From positions 56,474,107 through 56,538,106 of the forward strand of contig NC_134829.1 in assembly GCF_004210375.1 (NCBI RefSeq): 64,000 bases of DNA. The letters are read 5' to 3'. Shown piece by piece: positions 48,174-60,697 of the stretch; position 1 is the first letter of the stretch; each line of letters starts with the position of its first letter. The translations under genes and the position numbers were made by a program. This DNA is from Tachypleus tridentatus (lineage: Eukaryota; Arthropoda; Merostomata; Xiphosura; Limulidae). A model generated the notes under the pieces. It was given only the letters and a program-made list of their open reading frames with translations, was not told the DNA's origin and ran no database searches.

Positions 48174-50771
48174 CAGGGGTTTCCAAGCCTTGGCAGGGGA
48201 GTCGCGTAGCCTTGTTAGAAGTAGCTTGGGATAACATTAATTTTAATTCATCAATTACATTTTCATGCTCTTACATTTTTTTTTTTTCGGTGCAAAGAAA
48301 AACGTGTGCTACGTTAGTTCAATGTCATTAGGTGATATTATGGGTGCATGTATGAGTGCCTGTGTGAATGTGTATGTGTCTGCAACTGTATGTATGTGTG
48401 TACTAGTGAGTAGGTGTACTAGTGAGTAGCGAGTATGTGAGTGCACGCGCATGTGCGTATGCTTGTGTGTCTGTTTAGCTGTGATTAAGTGTGTGTGTGT
48501 GCTAGCTGTCGACACGTGAGTCACATGTCCGTTGCTGATTGGTGGATGACGAATCGCGCGACTGGCCACGCTCCCTTCCCTCCCAATACTTACCCCATCA
48601 TTACTCTACCTGCACCCCCCACAAGGAGTCAATGTAAGATCTATAGTTGCCAAAGCGTTCATTATTCAATATTTTTATTTTATTTTAACAAGGAGATAAG
48701 TAAGCAGTAGAGGTGAGTTGTGTCCATGGCTAAACGGCGCAGATACTCAGAATGCTACCTCAACATTGGCTTCACCACTGTGCTCGCCAACGACGGCATC
48801 GAGAAACCACAGTGTGTTTTGTGCCATGCTGTCCTGAGTGCAGAGTCAATGAAACCATCAAAACTCAAGCGTCATCTCGAAACGAAACATCCAGAACACC
48901 CAAAGAAGGGTTTGGATTTCTTCAAACGGCATGAACGGTGTCTTAAAAGCCAAAGAATCGATAGAAGTTAGCCGTTTCAGCAGCAGAGTGCAGCCGTAGT
49001 GGAAGGTTCATATGAGATTGCATTCGAAATTGCTGAACAAAAAAAGCCTCAAACGATTGGAGAAACACTTCTTAAACCCTGCATGATGAAAGCAGTAAAT
49101 CTTATTCTTGGAGAAGCCAGTGCAAAGAAGATGCAGCAAGTATCCCTGTCAAATAATACTATACAGAGGCGCATTTCTTAAATGTCTATGGATGTGAAGG
49201 AACAGGTTTTGACTGAAATCAAGGGTTCCCCTTTGTTCTCCTTTCAGCTCGACGAGTCAACAGATGTAAGTTCATGTTCTCAGTTGCTTGTCTTCGTGAG
49301 ATACATTAATTCAGGTGACATCAAAGACGAATTCTTATTCTGCAGTGCACTTGAAACCACAACAAAGCTGATGATGTCATGGAAAAGTTTCAACTTTTTC
49401 AAGACGAAGATCTTCAATGGGAAAATGTGTGTGGGGTTTGTACGGATGGGGCACCGGCTATGCTGGGATCGAAATCAGGATTCCAGTCGAGAGTGAAGAA
49501 GATAGCACCTCAAGCAAAGGGCAACCACTGCATGATTCACCGATATGCTCTCGCCAGTAAGACCCTCCCTGCCTCTCTGCAGGAAGTGCTTGAATCTGTA
49601 ATCAACATTGTAAATTATGTGAAGACTCAAGCACTCAACACTCGTCTATTCAAAGAACTATGCAAAGACATGAATTTTGACCACGAAGTCCTTCTCTTCT
49701 ACACAGCAGTACGTTGGTTGTCGAAAGGAAACGTTATTAATCGTGTTTTTGAAATGAAAGATGAAATAAAGCTATTCCTGGAGACTCAAGAAAGAAAAGA
49801 TCTTGTAGCTAACTTCGAATATGAAGCATGGAATAAAAGGGTTGCGTACCTAGCCGACATTTTTGACCAGCTGAACAAGCTCAATTTGAAGCTTCAAGGA
49901 AGGGAAACACATGTTCTCCTTTTTCAAGATAGTCTTCGGGCCTTTGTTTCCAAACTGCAGAACTAGCGTCGGAAAACCAATCTTGGAAACATCGCTATGT
50001 TTGAAAAACTTTGTGGAGTGACGGATGAGTCTCAGATTTAACTGGATCAGTTGCTCAAGGATGAGATTACCGAACATCTTCAGTCACTAGAAAAGGAAGT
50101 CGAGCGTTACTTCCCTGAGCTATCACAGGAACAGGAGGCGGTGATAAGGAACCTATTTTGTACTGAACTTAATGTATCCAGCATCCCAGATGATATCCAA
50201 GATGAATTTCTGGATCTAAGGAAAGACTCTTCAGCTCGTGATCTCTTCAAGGTGAAATCCGTGACTCAGTTCTGGTGCGCTATGTATCAGTCATACTCCA
50301 AAGTCAGCATGATAGATTTACGTGTCCTTGTTCCATTTGCTTCTACCTACTTGTGTGAGGCAGGAATTTCCACTCTTGTCAATATAAAAACAAAGAATAG
50401 GAACAGATTGGATGTTGGAGATGACATGAGACTGGCTCAAACAAACGCTCGGCCACGAACTTCAAAGCTTGCTGCTGAAATGCAACATCAGGCATCTCAC
50501 TAGCTGGGTTGGATAGCTGTTCAAACCTATGTTAATATTATTTTAAGAAATATATGTTCTTTTGTGTAATTCAGGTTGGACCAATGTGATTTAATTTGCT
50601 AATAAATAATTACAGAATTTTTAAATATTTTTTTTGATGTTTCTTTCCCTCTCCTTCACAGAAAATAAAAGAAAAATTAATCTGCTAATATTAAGCCCTA
50701 AGTAGGCGGTCACATGGGTTTCAACCTTTTAGGTAAGGGGTCGCGAGTGCCAAAAGGTTGGGAACCCCTGG
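48174..50771 (+). mobile_element. hAT transposon, BED-finger type, nearly whole
   Basis: Terminal inverted repeats start CAGGGGTTTCCAA on the left and CAGGGGTTCCCAA (complement) on the right. They are flanked by a perfect 8-bp duplication GACTAATC (48166-48173, 50772-50779), the hAT signature. The element is 2598 bp. A TG-rich stretch fills about 48340-48500 before the gene. Paralogous flanks near 11325 and 30230 show the unoccupied site, so it inserted after the loci duplicated. Confidence 0.95.
48726..50503 (+). pseudogene. hAT transposase with BED zinc finger (ZBED/SCAND3-like)
   Basis: The reading starts at MAKRRRYSECY. Residues near 30-60 form a BED finger (CVLC, then H-x4-H in KRHLETKH). 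Later come LDESTDVSSCSQLL with a catalytic-region Asp, GVCTDGAPAMLGS, the CMIHRYALASKTLP segment, YTAVRWLSKGNVINRVFE, and a C-terminal YLCEAGISTLVNIKTKNRNR as in ZBED5/SCAND3/FAM200 relatives. Stops lie at 48969 and 49179, a frameshift occurs near 49365, and further stops lie near 49965 and 50039. The frame is otherwise preserved, so it was active in the recent past but this copy cannot make a whole enzyme. Transposition by such enzymes cuts and pastes DNA in the nucleus. Confidence 0.9.
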
Positions 50772-50779
50772 ACTAATCT

Positions 50780-51479
50780 GCTCTACAACATCTCAGGTTG
50801 AGTCGTAATATTGAAACGTTGATTCAAGTAAATAAAGAATATTTAAGAATAGGCCTGCTATTCCACAACATAACGTATCTGCGTGCCAGTATTCATTAGG
50901 CCTACTATATGACTGACACTGTACAACAACAGCTAAAAATCATAAACCTAATTAAAGATAAAATTTAGTCTGAAGTTGACTACTTTGACACAAGTTACTT
51001 AAAAAAATAAATGTTTGTAGTAAATTAAGAATACTAAATTGCCTTATAAATATAACAATATCCTAAAATTTCTAGAGGGAAGGATAGCTATACACATCAA
51101 CAATCTCTTGTTTTATACTGGGATTTGATCGTCATTATATAGTTCAACAACATTAATAAAGGTTTTTTTTTTTTTTAAAGTGAATCAACGAATCTTGTGA
51201 TTCAATCTTGAGACACGAATCACATAAGGCCTGATGTTTTGGATTTCATGGAGGTTTTAATATTTTGTGAATTTTTATTTTATTATCAGAAGATAAGTGA
51301 AACAAACTTGTGATTAGTTTATGCACAATTACCAGTTTATTATAAAAAGTCAAAATTTGATAAGGCAAAAAACGAAGGCAATATAATATTCAATACAAAA
51401 TATCGTTGCTTAGTGCTATAACGTCATTTTTGGCGTAATCTCGACGATTTGTGGGAGAGAAGTTCTCCCAAGTACTGTG
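50780..51479. repeat. Downstream flank D, copy 3, right part
   Basis: Resumes colinearity with 30245-30500, then with 12140-12290. A possible SINE scrap lies near 51070-51150. No gene; the piggyBac-like fragment of copies 1 and 2 is absent. Confidence 0.6.
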
Positions 51480-53368
51480 TCAGGCCACAGTATGTTAATG
51501 ACTGTTCAATTGAGCCATTACATAAAATCACAAAACCTTTGTGATATATATTTATTTCCTGTTTTTCTTGTAAATGTAAATTTTTCAAGTTTTACTGAAG
51601 TGCTGAAAGTTTTATCTTTTTGTATTTCTCAATAGGTAACTTTATAACATAAAACTGATCAAGAGAATATTTTACATGGACAGAAATTTTAACATTTTGG
51701 GAATTGGTTTAAACGCTAAATATTCTATGTAGTCTTTTAGAATTTTCCGGTAAAGGCAATCGATGGATAATAATGTAGAGCTAATGGCTGAGAGGCTATA
51801 GTATTAATGTACTCTCCTATTCCTGGACTATTCTTTGCTTGAAGAATAATTTCTACTGTCACCTTCGTACTTTGTCCATAAAATGTGTAGCACATTTTTC
51901 GCATTAGAAGGTTACAAACAACGAAATATCGGATTTTGTTTGAACACACGAGAACTATGTCTAATGCAGCCCTATATTTTGACTTTCATGAATATTTTGG
52001 TTTAGTTTTGTTTATTTCACCTTACTATTTAAATCCAAGACGAAAGCCATATATTTCTAACTAGTTTAAAACCTAAAAATATTTTTTAATGTTTGAAATA
52101 TATTCTAGATTTGCAAAGTCATTGATGAATTGATGAGGTCAAGTACTAAAGATTGCAGATAAAGAAAATCTGCTTAGTCATAGTTAGAGACAAATAAACA
52201 AAGGTGTGATATTAAATCTTTATTCATTTAGTTGAGTCACCATTTACTGGACAAATACTTTATAGTTAATATAAATCATTAAAAAATAATGTTTAAACTA
52301 TAAAATATTGAGTTATGATTATTGTTTATTAGTTATTTTTTATTTGATTTGAAATAGAGGCAATAATAATTTTTTAGATTGTCATTCAATTCAGGGTAAC
52401 CTTAATTATATATGATAAACTTACGGTACTTTTACAGTACTTGAGGTGATTGGTAGCATGACATTAAATAAAAAGAAAATTCAGAATATATACATGATAC
52501 TGTTGGCTGAATTAAAAATGTCATAGTTTATCAAATTTGTGAAAGTCCAGAATGTGACAACTAGATATTTACAACAATTTTAAACTATTTATTTTTATTC
52601 AGTGTCTTAAAACTTTTATTCTTTCACAAACTAATGTTTAAGCAAATTGGTTTACAAACGTGGAATAATAATTTCCTGAAATTAACATGATATTAAAAAA
52701 GCTTAAAATGGAAATAAATGAAGGAAATAAAAATATAATTTAAAATTTAAATATAAAATGTAAATAGATATAAACTTAATGTTTGGAAATAATAAAACTT
52801 TATGAAACGATTTGGATATTGATTTATACAACCTGTTAAAAAAGGAGAACTACATATATATCTAGAATAGGCTACAAACAATTATATTTTAGTAGTGTAT
52901 TTCAAGAGGTAATATAATTCAATGAATGAAACAATCTAATTGTTATCTGCTCGTTAATGGATGGAATGGTTAAATACAATCTCTATCAGAAACATGTACT
53001 ATACACAAAAATGTTTCTCTACCTTTAGCTCGTTACGATAAGCTACATAGCTAACGGCACTAAATCTTCGGTTTGGATACTTGTGATGAGAGAAACATAA
53101 TAACGTCGCTATGTAAATTTGTGTTTAGAAGAAGAAAACAAATGTTGATATTTATTACAAGGATAAATTCCATTTTACGTTGTAGTCGAGTTTTATGATG
53201 TTTTGTTTTAATCTTTGCAATCTTTATTTGTTATAGAGCCCAAGTAATTTTTAAATTTGACGAAGTGTCAGAAAATTAGCGTAAAAAACAAATATTTATG
53301 CCACGTTTTGAAGTGCTAATAATTTAATAAATATCTTACTCCAGAGACCTTTCAAACTTTTTATTTTT
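51480..53368. repeat. Intergenic R unit, copy 4
   Basis: Colinear with 16790-18478. One minisatellite unit lies near 51592 and the full quasi-palindromic motif at 51890-51980. No gene. Confidence 0.8.
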
Positions 53369-54698
53369 TTATTTAGGTGCTTTACTCTCTACCGAAAGAG
53401 ACAAAACGTGCTTTAGTTTGGGTGTATTAAGAAAGTTTTCAATGCTAGAAATTACTCTCATGCAATTTCGCACAGGAACTTCTTTACAAGCATCAGAAAT
53501 TGCCGAGTATACGAAATGGGCACTGCAGTGTACATAGGGTACAATTGGGAATTTATCAGTTATGTGTTTCTGGACACCATTGAATTCCTTACTCATAGAG
53601 GTAGCCCCTTCGTACCCTTGTCATCGCAGGTAAGCCATCTTACTACCATATTTTGTCAGATTGTTTATGATAAAACCAGCCAAGTTTCTGTCAGTCACAT
53701 CACAACCAGGTATAAATTGCAAAACATCTTCTCTTATTGCAACAGAGTTGTCATTGGCATGCAAATATCTAACACACAGCAAAAACTGTTCAATGCCTGA
53801 AATATCTGTTGTTTCATTAGCTAATATTGAGTTACACTTTGCAGCATTACCCTGTTGACCAAAGCATCAAGTACAATGAGAAGTACAGGCGAAGATGATT
53901 TCATTTTGAATTTAAGAACTCAGATACGTATCATTTCTCTTTGTACTCAAAAATTCCCATAGTTATTGAGGGGCTCCTCATCAGTTTCACCAACAAACAT
54001 CGGACTAGAATCATATTTTCCCCTCAAAGCTAAACCTTGTCTCCCACACAGCAATATAGTACCAATAATAAGCATTAAATATTGCCGGTTCTGTTCAATT
54101 TCTTGCTTGTAAGTTGTGTCAAGCTGCAAGTGCACAGATGAACTTGTGTTCACGATTTATAGAAAATTGTTAGCTTTGTTTTTGCTGTCTTGGTAATACT
54201 ATTTCAATTCATATGCATTGAAGTATTCAACAGCCTTCTTCCAGTTTGTGTATGGAAATTTCACTAATTTTCTCACTTTCTGACTTCCAACACCAGCACC
54301 ATCAGGAGCAAAAAGACAGCAATACTTGCAGAAAGAACCCTTTGCATGTTGACTGTAGAGTAGCCATCTCCACTGTGAAAGCCAACGATGCAGAGTGTTT
54401 GCATGATTTTTAAAACAAAATTAATTTTATGAGGAGTCGACTTACCTGTTTACCAATGCCGACATCATCAGAAATGAAATGTTCAATGTCTCAGACTAGA
54501 TCTGAAGTAGCAGTGGTAGCATTGGTAGAAGGACATGGTGATGACTCTGACAATTCAGTTGACAATTCTGATTCAATCTGATTGGGTGCAGCAGATTGAT
54601 CAGGTTCAGCCTCATGAATTTATTTAAAGAACCCATGCAGTGTCTTTTGCTTTTTCAGGCTTGACACCATGTTTGTCAACATCACATTCACAGTTCCA
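53369..54698 (-). mobile_element. DUF4371/ZMYM-type hAT remnant, copy 3
   Basis: Same order as copies 1 and 2: PIP-box QKTLHGFF at 54626-54649, intron-like gap near 54400-54450, GRQGLALRG, MSKEFNGVQ and the same C-terminal end. More stops have built up. The upstream hairpin is kept at 54699-54742. Confidence 0.8.
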
Positions 54699-54742
54699 TT
54701 GGCGCCATCTATAATGAAAGATTCACAATAGATGGCGCCAAA

Positions 54743-55677
54743 GGCTCTAGGTTTTGCCATGGTGCTGCCAGCCCGCCACGGTGCCACCCACTGTCTATTT
54801 GTAAAGTTAATTCTTGAAATCCAGGGAATCTGAACATACACTGTCCATGATATTCGAATACAGATTATAGACACTATACATATATTTGTACTCTCCTGAG
54901 TGAAAATATATTTTATATGTTGATGACAAGAGTGTAGGCCTACTGTGCTGGGCCTGATAACTTTAAGTTATATATTATATATATATAGGCCTATATATAT
55001 TTATTTATGATTTAAAAAAAAGACAAACACCTCAGTGTGCCATTCTGAAATTTCCTAAAAATGTGGTCTCAGAATGCATAATTTAGGGTTTTCTTTTACG
55101 TTTTTATTAAAAAAGTTCCCTGGGAGGACAGCCACACGACCCCCCTATCATGGCTTCACGCCTGCGGCGCTTGCGTCAAACACTCAAACTAACCTCCTCA
55201 ATGTCATTTCTGGCTATGCCCTGTCCAAAGATAAGTCTGATTGATTTGTATTCTATGTTATAATTTAATTGTTGAAACAATTCGCCTTGTTTTAAGTTAT
55301 TAAGAAGCATTCTTTTGAGAGAGTAACTTATGAGTTGGGTATGAATTATTGAAAAGTATTAAGATGGATGTCAGTTACCGAAAACTTTTAATTTATTGTG
55401 AATTCCTAAACACCATTCAACTGGGTGAGAAGTTTTGAAAAGGTTTCTGTTCATTTTCAAGTTTGTAGTTATATATGTCTTGTTTCAAGAATTACTAAGT
55501 CTTAGGTTACTCATTAAACTTTAGAGATAATTTCAATAATATCTGGATTTTATTTTTAATATGATAATATTGATTTAATTACATGTGAATATTATATTGT
55601 AATTAAGAATGGTGCTTTTGCACATCTTTTATAAGTTTGAAAGTCTGTGTCAATCAGTGCATTCTTAGAATGATATA
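54743..55677. other. 5' part of hAT remnant copy 3, then R-unit sequence
   Basis: Colinear with 19850-20779. No gene. Confidence 0.6.
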
Positions 55678-57214
55678 CACTGCTGGCCAAAATCTTAAGG
55701 GCAATAAACAAAAAGAGAAAATATGCATTTGCACTGTTAGACTCAAACACTTATTTCAGTGGAGCTTCGAAATATTAAAATAAGAAAAGGGAATTTAAAA
55801 TAAAAACCTTTTTCATCATTTAATAGGGAAAATGTTAACACTATGAATATAGCCTAAATTCTAGCTTGTCAAAAGATTAAGACAATAACAAAACGAACTC
55901 CTAAACAGGGTAAAAAATGCCCAACAAAAGTTTTCAGTAGTGAGTTACACAGCCGTCATTGCGAATAACTTCAAACATTCGCTATGACATGGTCGATATA
56001 AGAGTTTGCAGAAAACTGGCTGGAATGTTATTCCAAGATGGCTTCACGAAGATCATGCACTGTTTGAAATTGATGTCTATTTATAGACTTTCCATGCCAT
56101 CCATCCCCAAACATTTTCAAAGGGGTTCAATTCGGGCGAACACGCTGCATGGTCCAAAAGAATCACGTTATTCGCCATGAGAAAGTCCTTTGTCCTTGGG
56201 GGATTGCTGATTGCAGATTTGTCCTGCTGAAATATTCAGTCATTTTCATACAAGCGATGGCCTTCAGTCAATAAGGATGCTCTCTCAAACATGCCCATGT
56301 AGCCAGCTGCTGTTGGACACCCCTGTATAGCCTGAAGCTCCATTCTTCCATGAAAGGAGAAAGCACCCCAAATCATGATGGAACCTCCTTATCGTGCCAG
56401 TAACATTGAAAGACATCTGGACTATCCAGGTTGAATATTTTCTTATCAGAGAACTAAACTTTCGTCCACTTTTCTACGTCCCATGTTTGGTACTTCTCAA
56501 CAAAGTTTCACCAAGCCGTTTTGTGGTGTGTAAGGAGGCGTGGCCTTTGAAGATGTTTACGGTTTTTAAAGCTTTTCAATAGTAGATGGCGTCTTATTGT
56601 TCTTGAGCTGCAGTCTACGTGCGTAAGGGCCTTAATCTGGTTCGACTATCACCTGATTTCTTGCCGAACAATCAATAGAATCCTCCTGCTTAATTCCGGC
56701 AGAATATTCTTGGGCCGACTTCTTGCAATTCTCGTTTCGTAAAACTCAGGGTCTTTTAAGAAGTTTGCAACAGCAGTTTTACTACACCCAATCTCTCCAG
56801 CGATGGCACGTTAAGAGAAAAAGAATCCTTGTTCTTGCAGCTCGACAATTCTGCCACGTTCAAATTCCGTCAACTTTTCAGCTTTTCCCATGTTTTTACC
56901 CAATGTAACACAGGAGATGTCAGTGGGATATGTTGACAATGCTAATGTTTGAACAAAAATAACAAAATTTAGTAACATGTTTACCGATTAATGCTTCGTT
57001 TCAGTATGGTCTTAAACTTTTGACCAGCTAGTATTTAAACTAATTTCATAGTGTTCATATTTTCCGATTAAATGCTAAAAACGATTTTTATTTTTATTTT
57101 CTCTTTTTTTATTTTCATCTTTCGAAGCTCTACTCAAATAAGTAGTTGAGTCTAACGACGCAAAATGCATATTTTTCTTTATGTTTATTGGCATTAAGAT
57201 TTTGGCCAGCAGTG
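55678..57214 (-). mobile_element. Tc1-like transposon, full length, broken gene
   Basis: CACTGCTGGCCAAAATCTTA at the left and its complement at the right end are flanked by TA. The terminal inverted repeats extend for about 215 bp, with a second conserved block (AGCTGGTCAAAAGTTTAAGA) at their inner ends. The transposase starts near 56890 on the minus strand with MGKAEKLTEFERGRIVEL. It continues through GEIGCSKTAVANFL, FHGRMELQAIQGC, a D-x34-E spacing and ENVWG-like motifs, but with stops and frameshifts. Confidence 0.9.
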
Positions 57215-58002
57215 TATATATACCATTTTTGTTTGTTTGTTTGATGGAATGGAAAAATTGAATATTAGAAGTTTTGTAAACACTGTTTTTATCTTGAGTC
57301 CTTTTATTTAGTCTGGACACACGAAAACTATTGGGGCATTATATTGACTTTCATGAAGTGTTTAGTTGAGTTTTGTTTATTTCAACATACTAGTCAAATC
57401 CGAGACGAATACCATGAATTTCTAACTAGTTTAAATACTAAAAATATAAGTTAATGTTTGAAATATATTCTAGATTTGCAAAGTCATTGATGAATTGATA
57501 GGGTCTAGTACTAAAGATTGCAGATAAAGAAAATCTGCATAGTCATAGTTAGAGACAAATAAACAAGTGCGTGAAATCTTTATTTTTTTGCTGAGTCATT
57601 ATTTAATGGAGAAATACTTTAATGTTAATATAAATAATTAAAAGGTAATGGTAAAACTATAGGATAACGACTTAGGATTGTGGTATTTGAGATTTATTGT
57701 TGTAGTTTTACTCACTTAATTTGAAATAGCAGGAATAGTAAATTTTCAAGTTGTAATACAATTTAGCATAATTTTATGTGCGTAGAATAAAATTATGTTA
57801 CTTTTAAATGACTTGAGCCGATTTGGAGCGTATCATTATATATAAAAAATTCACAATAGATACATGATACTGTTGTCTGAACTAAAAGGTAATCGTCTAT
57901 CAAATTTGTGAAACTCGAGAATGTAGCATCTGGTATTCAAAACAATTTTGAACTATTTATTTTTATTCAGTGTTCCTGTGCTGTTATTTTTTTTAACAAT
58001 TG
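57215..58002. repeat. R-unit fragment
   Basis: Colinear with 35496-36310. The quasi-palindromic motif is cut at about 57305. No gene. Confidence 0.7.
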
Positions 58003-58268
58003 TTTGTTTTTGAAATTCGCACAAAGCTACTCAAGGGCTATTTGTGCTAGCCGTCCCTAATTTTGCAGTGTAAGACTGGAGGGAAGGCAGCAAGTCATCA
58101 CCACCCACCACCAACCCTTGGAGTACTCTTTTACCAACTAATAGTGAGATTGATCGTACCGTTTTAACGAATTCACGGCTCAAAGGGCGAGCATATTTGG
58201 TGCGACTGAGATTCGAAACCGCGACATTCAGATTATGTGTCGAACGCCTTAACCCAACTGACCATTTG
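58003..58268 (-). repeat. SINE-A, minus strand
   Basis: Same insertion and same left-flank deletion as 36311-36592. Confidence 0.85.
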
Positions 58269-58737
58269 GTGAAATTAACATGATATCAAGAACGCTTAAA
58301 ATAGAAATAAGTGAAAGAAATAGAAAAAATATTTTAAAATTGAAATATAAAATTGAAATAGGAATCAACTTTGTGATACGACTTGGATATTAATTTATAG
58401 AACTTGTTAAAAAAGTAGAAACACATTTATAAATTTAAATGTAAATTTTATATTGTAATTAAGAATGGTACTTTTGCCCATCTTTTAATTATGAGTTTGA
58501 AAGTCTGTGCCAATCAGTGCATTCTTAGAATGATATCTGTATAGCATTTTTGTTTCTTTGTTTCACGTAATGGAAAAGTTGAATATTAAAAACTTTTTAA
58601 ATACTGTTCTTACTTTGATTTCTTTTATCAGTAATAAGTTAATGTCTATTCAATGGGGCTAAAACATCAAATTACTAATTTACTGTAATGTATATTTATT
58701 TTATTTTGTTGTTAATTTTCTAAATGTAAATGCCTTA
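58269..58737. repeat. R-unit sequence left of minisatellite
   Basis: Nearly the same as 36593-37061. No gene. Confidence 0.75.
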
Positions 58738-59131
58738 AACTATACTAAAGTGGTGAAAGTTTTATCCTCAAGCTATACTAAAGTGGTGAAAGTTTTATCC
58801 TCAAGCTATACTAAAGTGGTGAAAGTTTTATCCTCAAGCTATACTACAGTGGTGAAAGTTTTATCATCAAGCTATACTACAGTGGTGAAAGTTTTATCAT
58901 CAAGCTATACTACAGTGGTGAAAGTTTTATCATCAAGCTATACTACAGTGGTGAAAGTTTTATCCTCAAGCTATACTACAGTGGTGAAAGTTTTATCCTC
59001 AAGCTATACTAAGGTGGTGAAAGTTTTATCATCAAGCTATACTAATGTGGTGAAAGTTTTATCCTCAAGCTATACTAAGGTAGTGAAAGTTTTATCCTAA
59101 AGCTATACTAAAGTGGTGAAAGATTTAAACT
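58738..59131 (+). repeat. 33-bp minisatellite, about 12 units
   Basis: Same unit and same outer flanks as 37062-41171, but ten times shorter and with only two CTGAAGC/CTAAAGC-type interruptions. It keeps an uninterrupted VVKVLSSSYT-type reading frame for most of its length by length arithmetic alone. Confidence 0.95.
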
Positions 59132-60420
59132 TCTTGTTTCTCAAAAGGGAACTTTATAATATAAAATTTATATATAGCACATTTTACAAAGAGAGAAATT
59201 TTAACACTTTGGGAATTGGTTTTAGAGTTAAATATTCTATGTTCTCTTGTTGTATTTTCGGGAGACTTGATAAATGGAAAATAATGTAGAGCTAGTTGCT
59301 CAAAAGCTATGGTACCTTCCCATTTTTGGACTAGTTTTGTATGACTGAACAGTAGGTTTTTATTGTCATCTTAGTTCTGCATCTGCGTGCATAAAATGTT
59401 TCACCTTTTCCGCATCAGAGAGTTACAAACCACGATATCTCGAATTTAGTCTAGACACACGAGAACTATGTCTACTGGGTCCTTAATTTTGACTTTCATG
59501 AATTTTTAGGTTTACTTTTGTTTATTTCATTTTACTAGTTAAATCCCAGACGAGAACCATAAATATCTAACAAGTTTAAATCCTAAAAAATAAATAATGT
59601 TTGAAATATATTCTAGATTTGCAAAAATATTGTGAATTGATAGGCTCGAGTAGTAAAACTGCAAATAACGAAAATTTTCCCAGTTATAGTTAGAGACAAA
59701 TAAACAAGGGTGTGGTATGAAATATTCATATATTTTGTTGAATCACCATTTTATGGAGAAATACTTTAGAGTTGATATAAATAATTAAAAGTTAATGTTC
59801 ATACTATAGAATATCGAAGTATGATTGTTGTGCTTCAAGTTTATTGTAGTCGTTTTATTCACTTAATTTGAAATAGAGAGAACAGTAAATTTTTAGATTG
59901 TCACATACAGTGGAACCACTTTGAAGCAGCCACCTTCGGGACTGAGACAAACCGGCCTGATTAGTGGGGTTCCACTGTAATTTAATGGGTATAGAAAAAT
60001 TATGGTACTTTTAAAGGACTTGAGTTGTTTGGTAGCTTAACATTAAATAAAAATAAAATTCTGTACAGATATAGGTTGATGTTGTCTGAACATGAAAAGT
60101 CAAAGCTCAGTGAATTTGTGAAACACATGAATGTGCCAACTGGATATTCACAACAATTTTGAACTGTTTATTTTTATTCAGTTATTCTTTTACAAACTGA
60201 TTCTTAAGTAAATTGGTTTTCAAATGTCGAATAATAATTTCGCGAAAGCTCAAGATAGAAATAAGTGAAGGAAATAAAAAAATATAAGTTAACATTTAAT
60301 CACACAATGTAAATACATATAAAATTACTGTTTGGAAATAATAAAACTTCAAGAAACGAGTAGGATATTAATTTGTATAACCTCTTAAAAAGGAGAAACA
60401 CACACGCACATATATATATA
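59132..60420. repeat. R-unit sequence right of minisatellite
   Basis: Close copy of 41172-42469. No gene. Confidence 0.75.
59908..59977. mobile_element. 70-bp MITE, second copy
   Basis: Same ends and TA flanks as 41957-42026; carried by the macro-duplication. Confidence 0.65.
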
Positions 60421-60697
60421 GGTCTGGCATGGCCAGGTGGGGTAAGACGTTCGACTCGTAATCCGAGGGACGCGGGTTCGAATCCCCGTAGCACCAAACA
60501 TGATCCCCTTTCAGCTGTGAGGGCATTATAATGTGACGATCAATCCCACTATAAGTTGTAAAAGAGTAGCCCAAGAGTTGGTGGTGGGTGGTCATGACTA
60601 AGTGCCTTCCCTTTAGTCTTACATTGCTAAATTAGGAACGGCTGGCACAGATAGCCCTCGTGTAGCTTTGCGCGAAAATGGAAAAACGAAAAACAAA
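60421..60697 (+). repeat. SINE-A, full length
   Basis: Paralogue of 42470-42748, with B-box GGGTTCGAATCCCC. Confidence 0.9.

Noticed and set aside
48309-48569. His/Thr-rich minus-strand protein
   Set aside because: It is a reading of the TG-rich microsatellite stretch inside the hAT element.
42480-60500. tRNA-like heads with A and B boxes as tRNA genes
   Set aside because: They are joined to SINE bodies and A-rich tails, occur in many diverged copies and lack a proper cloverleaf 3' half.
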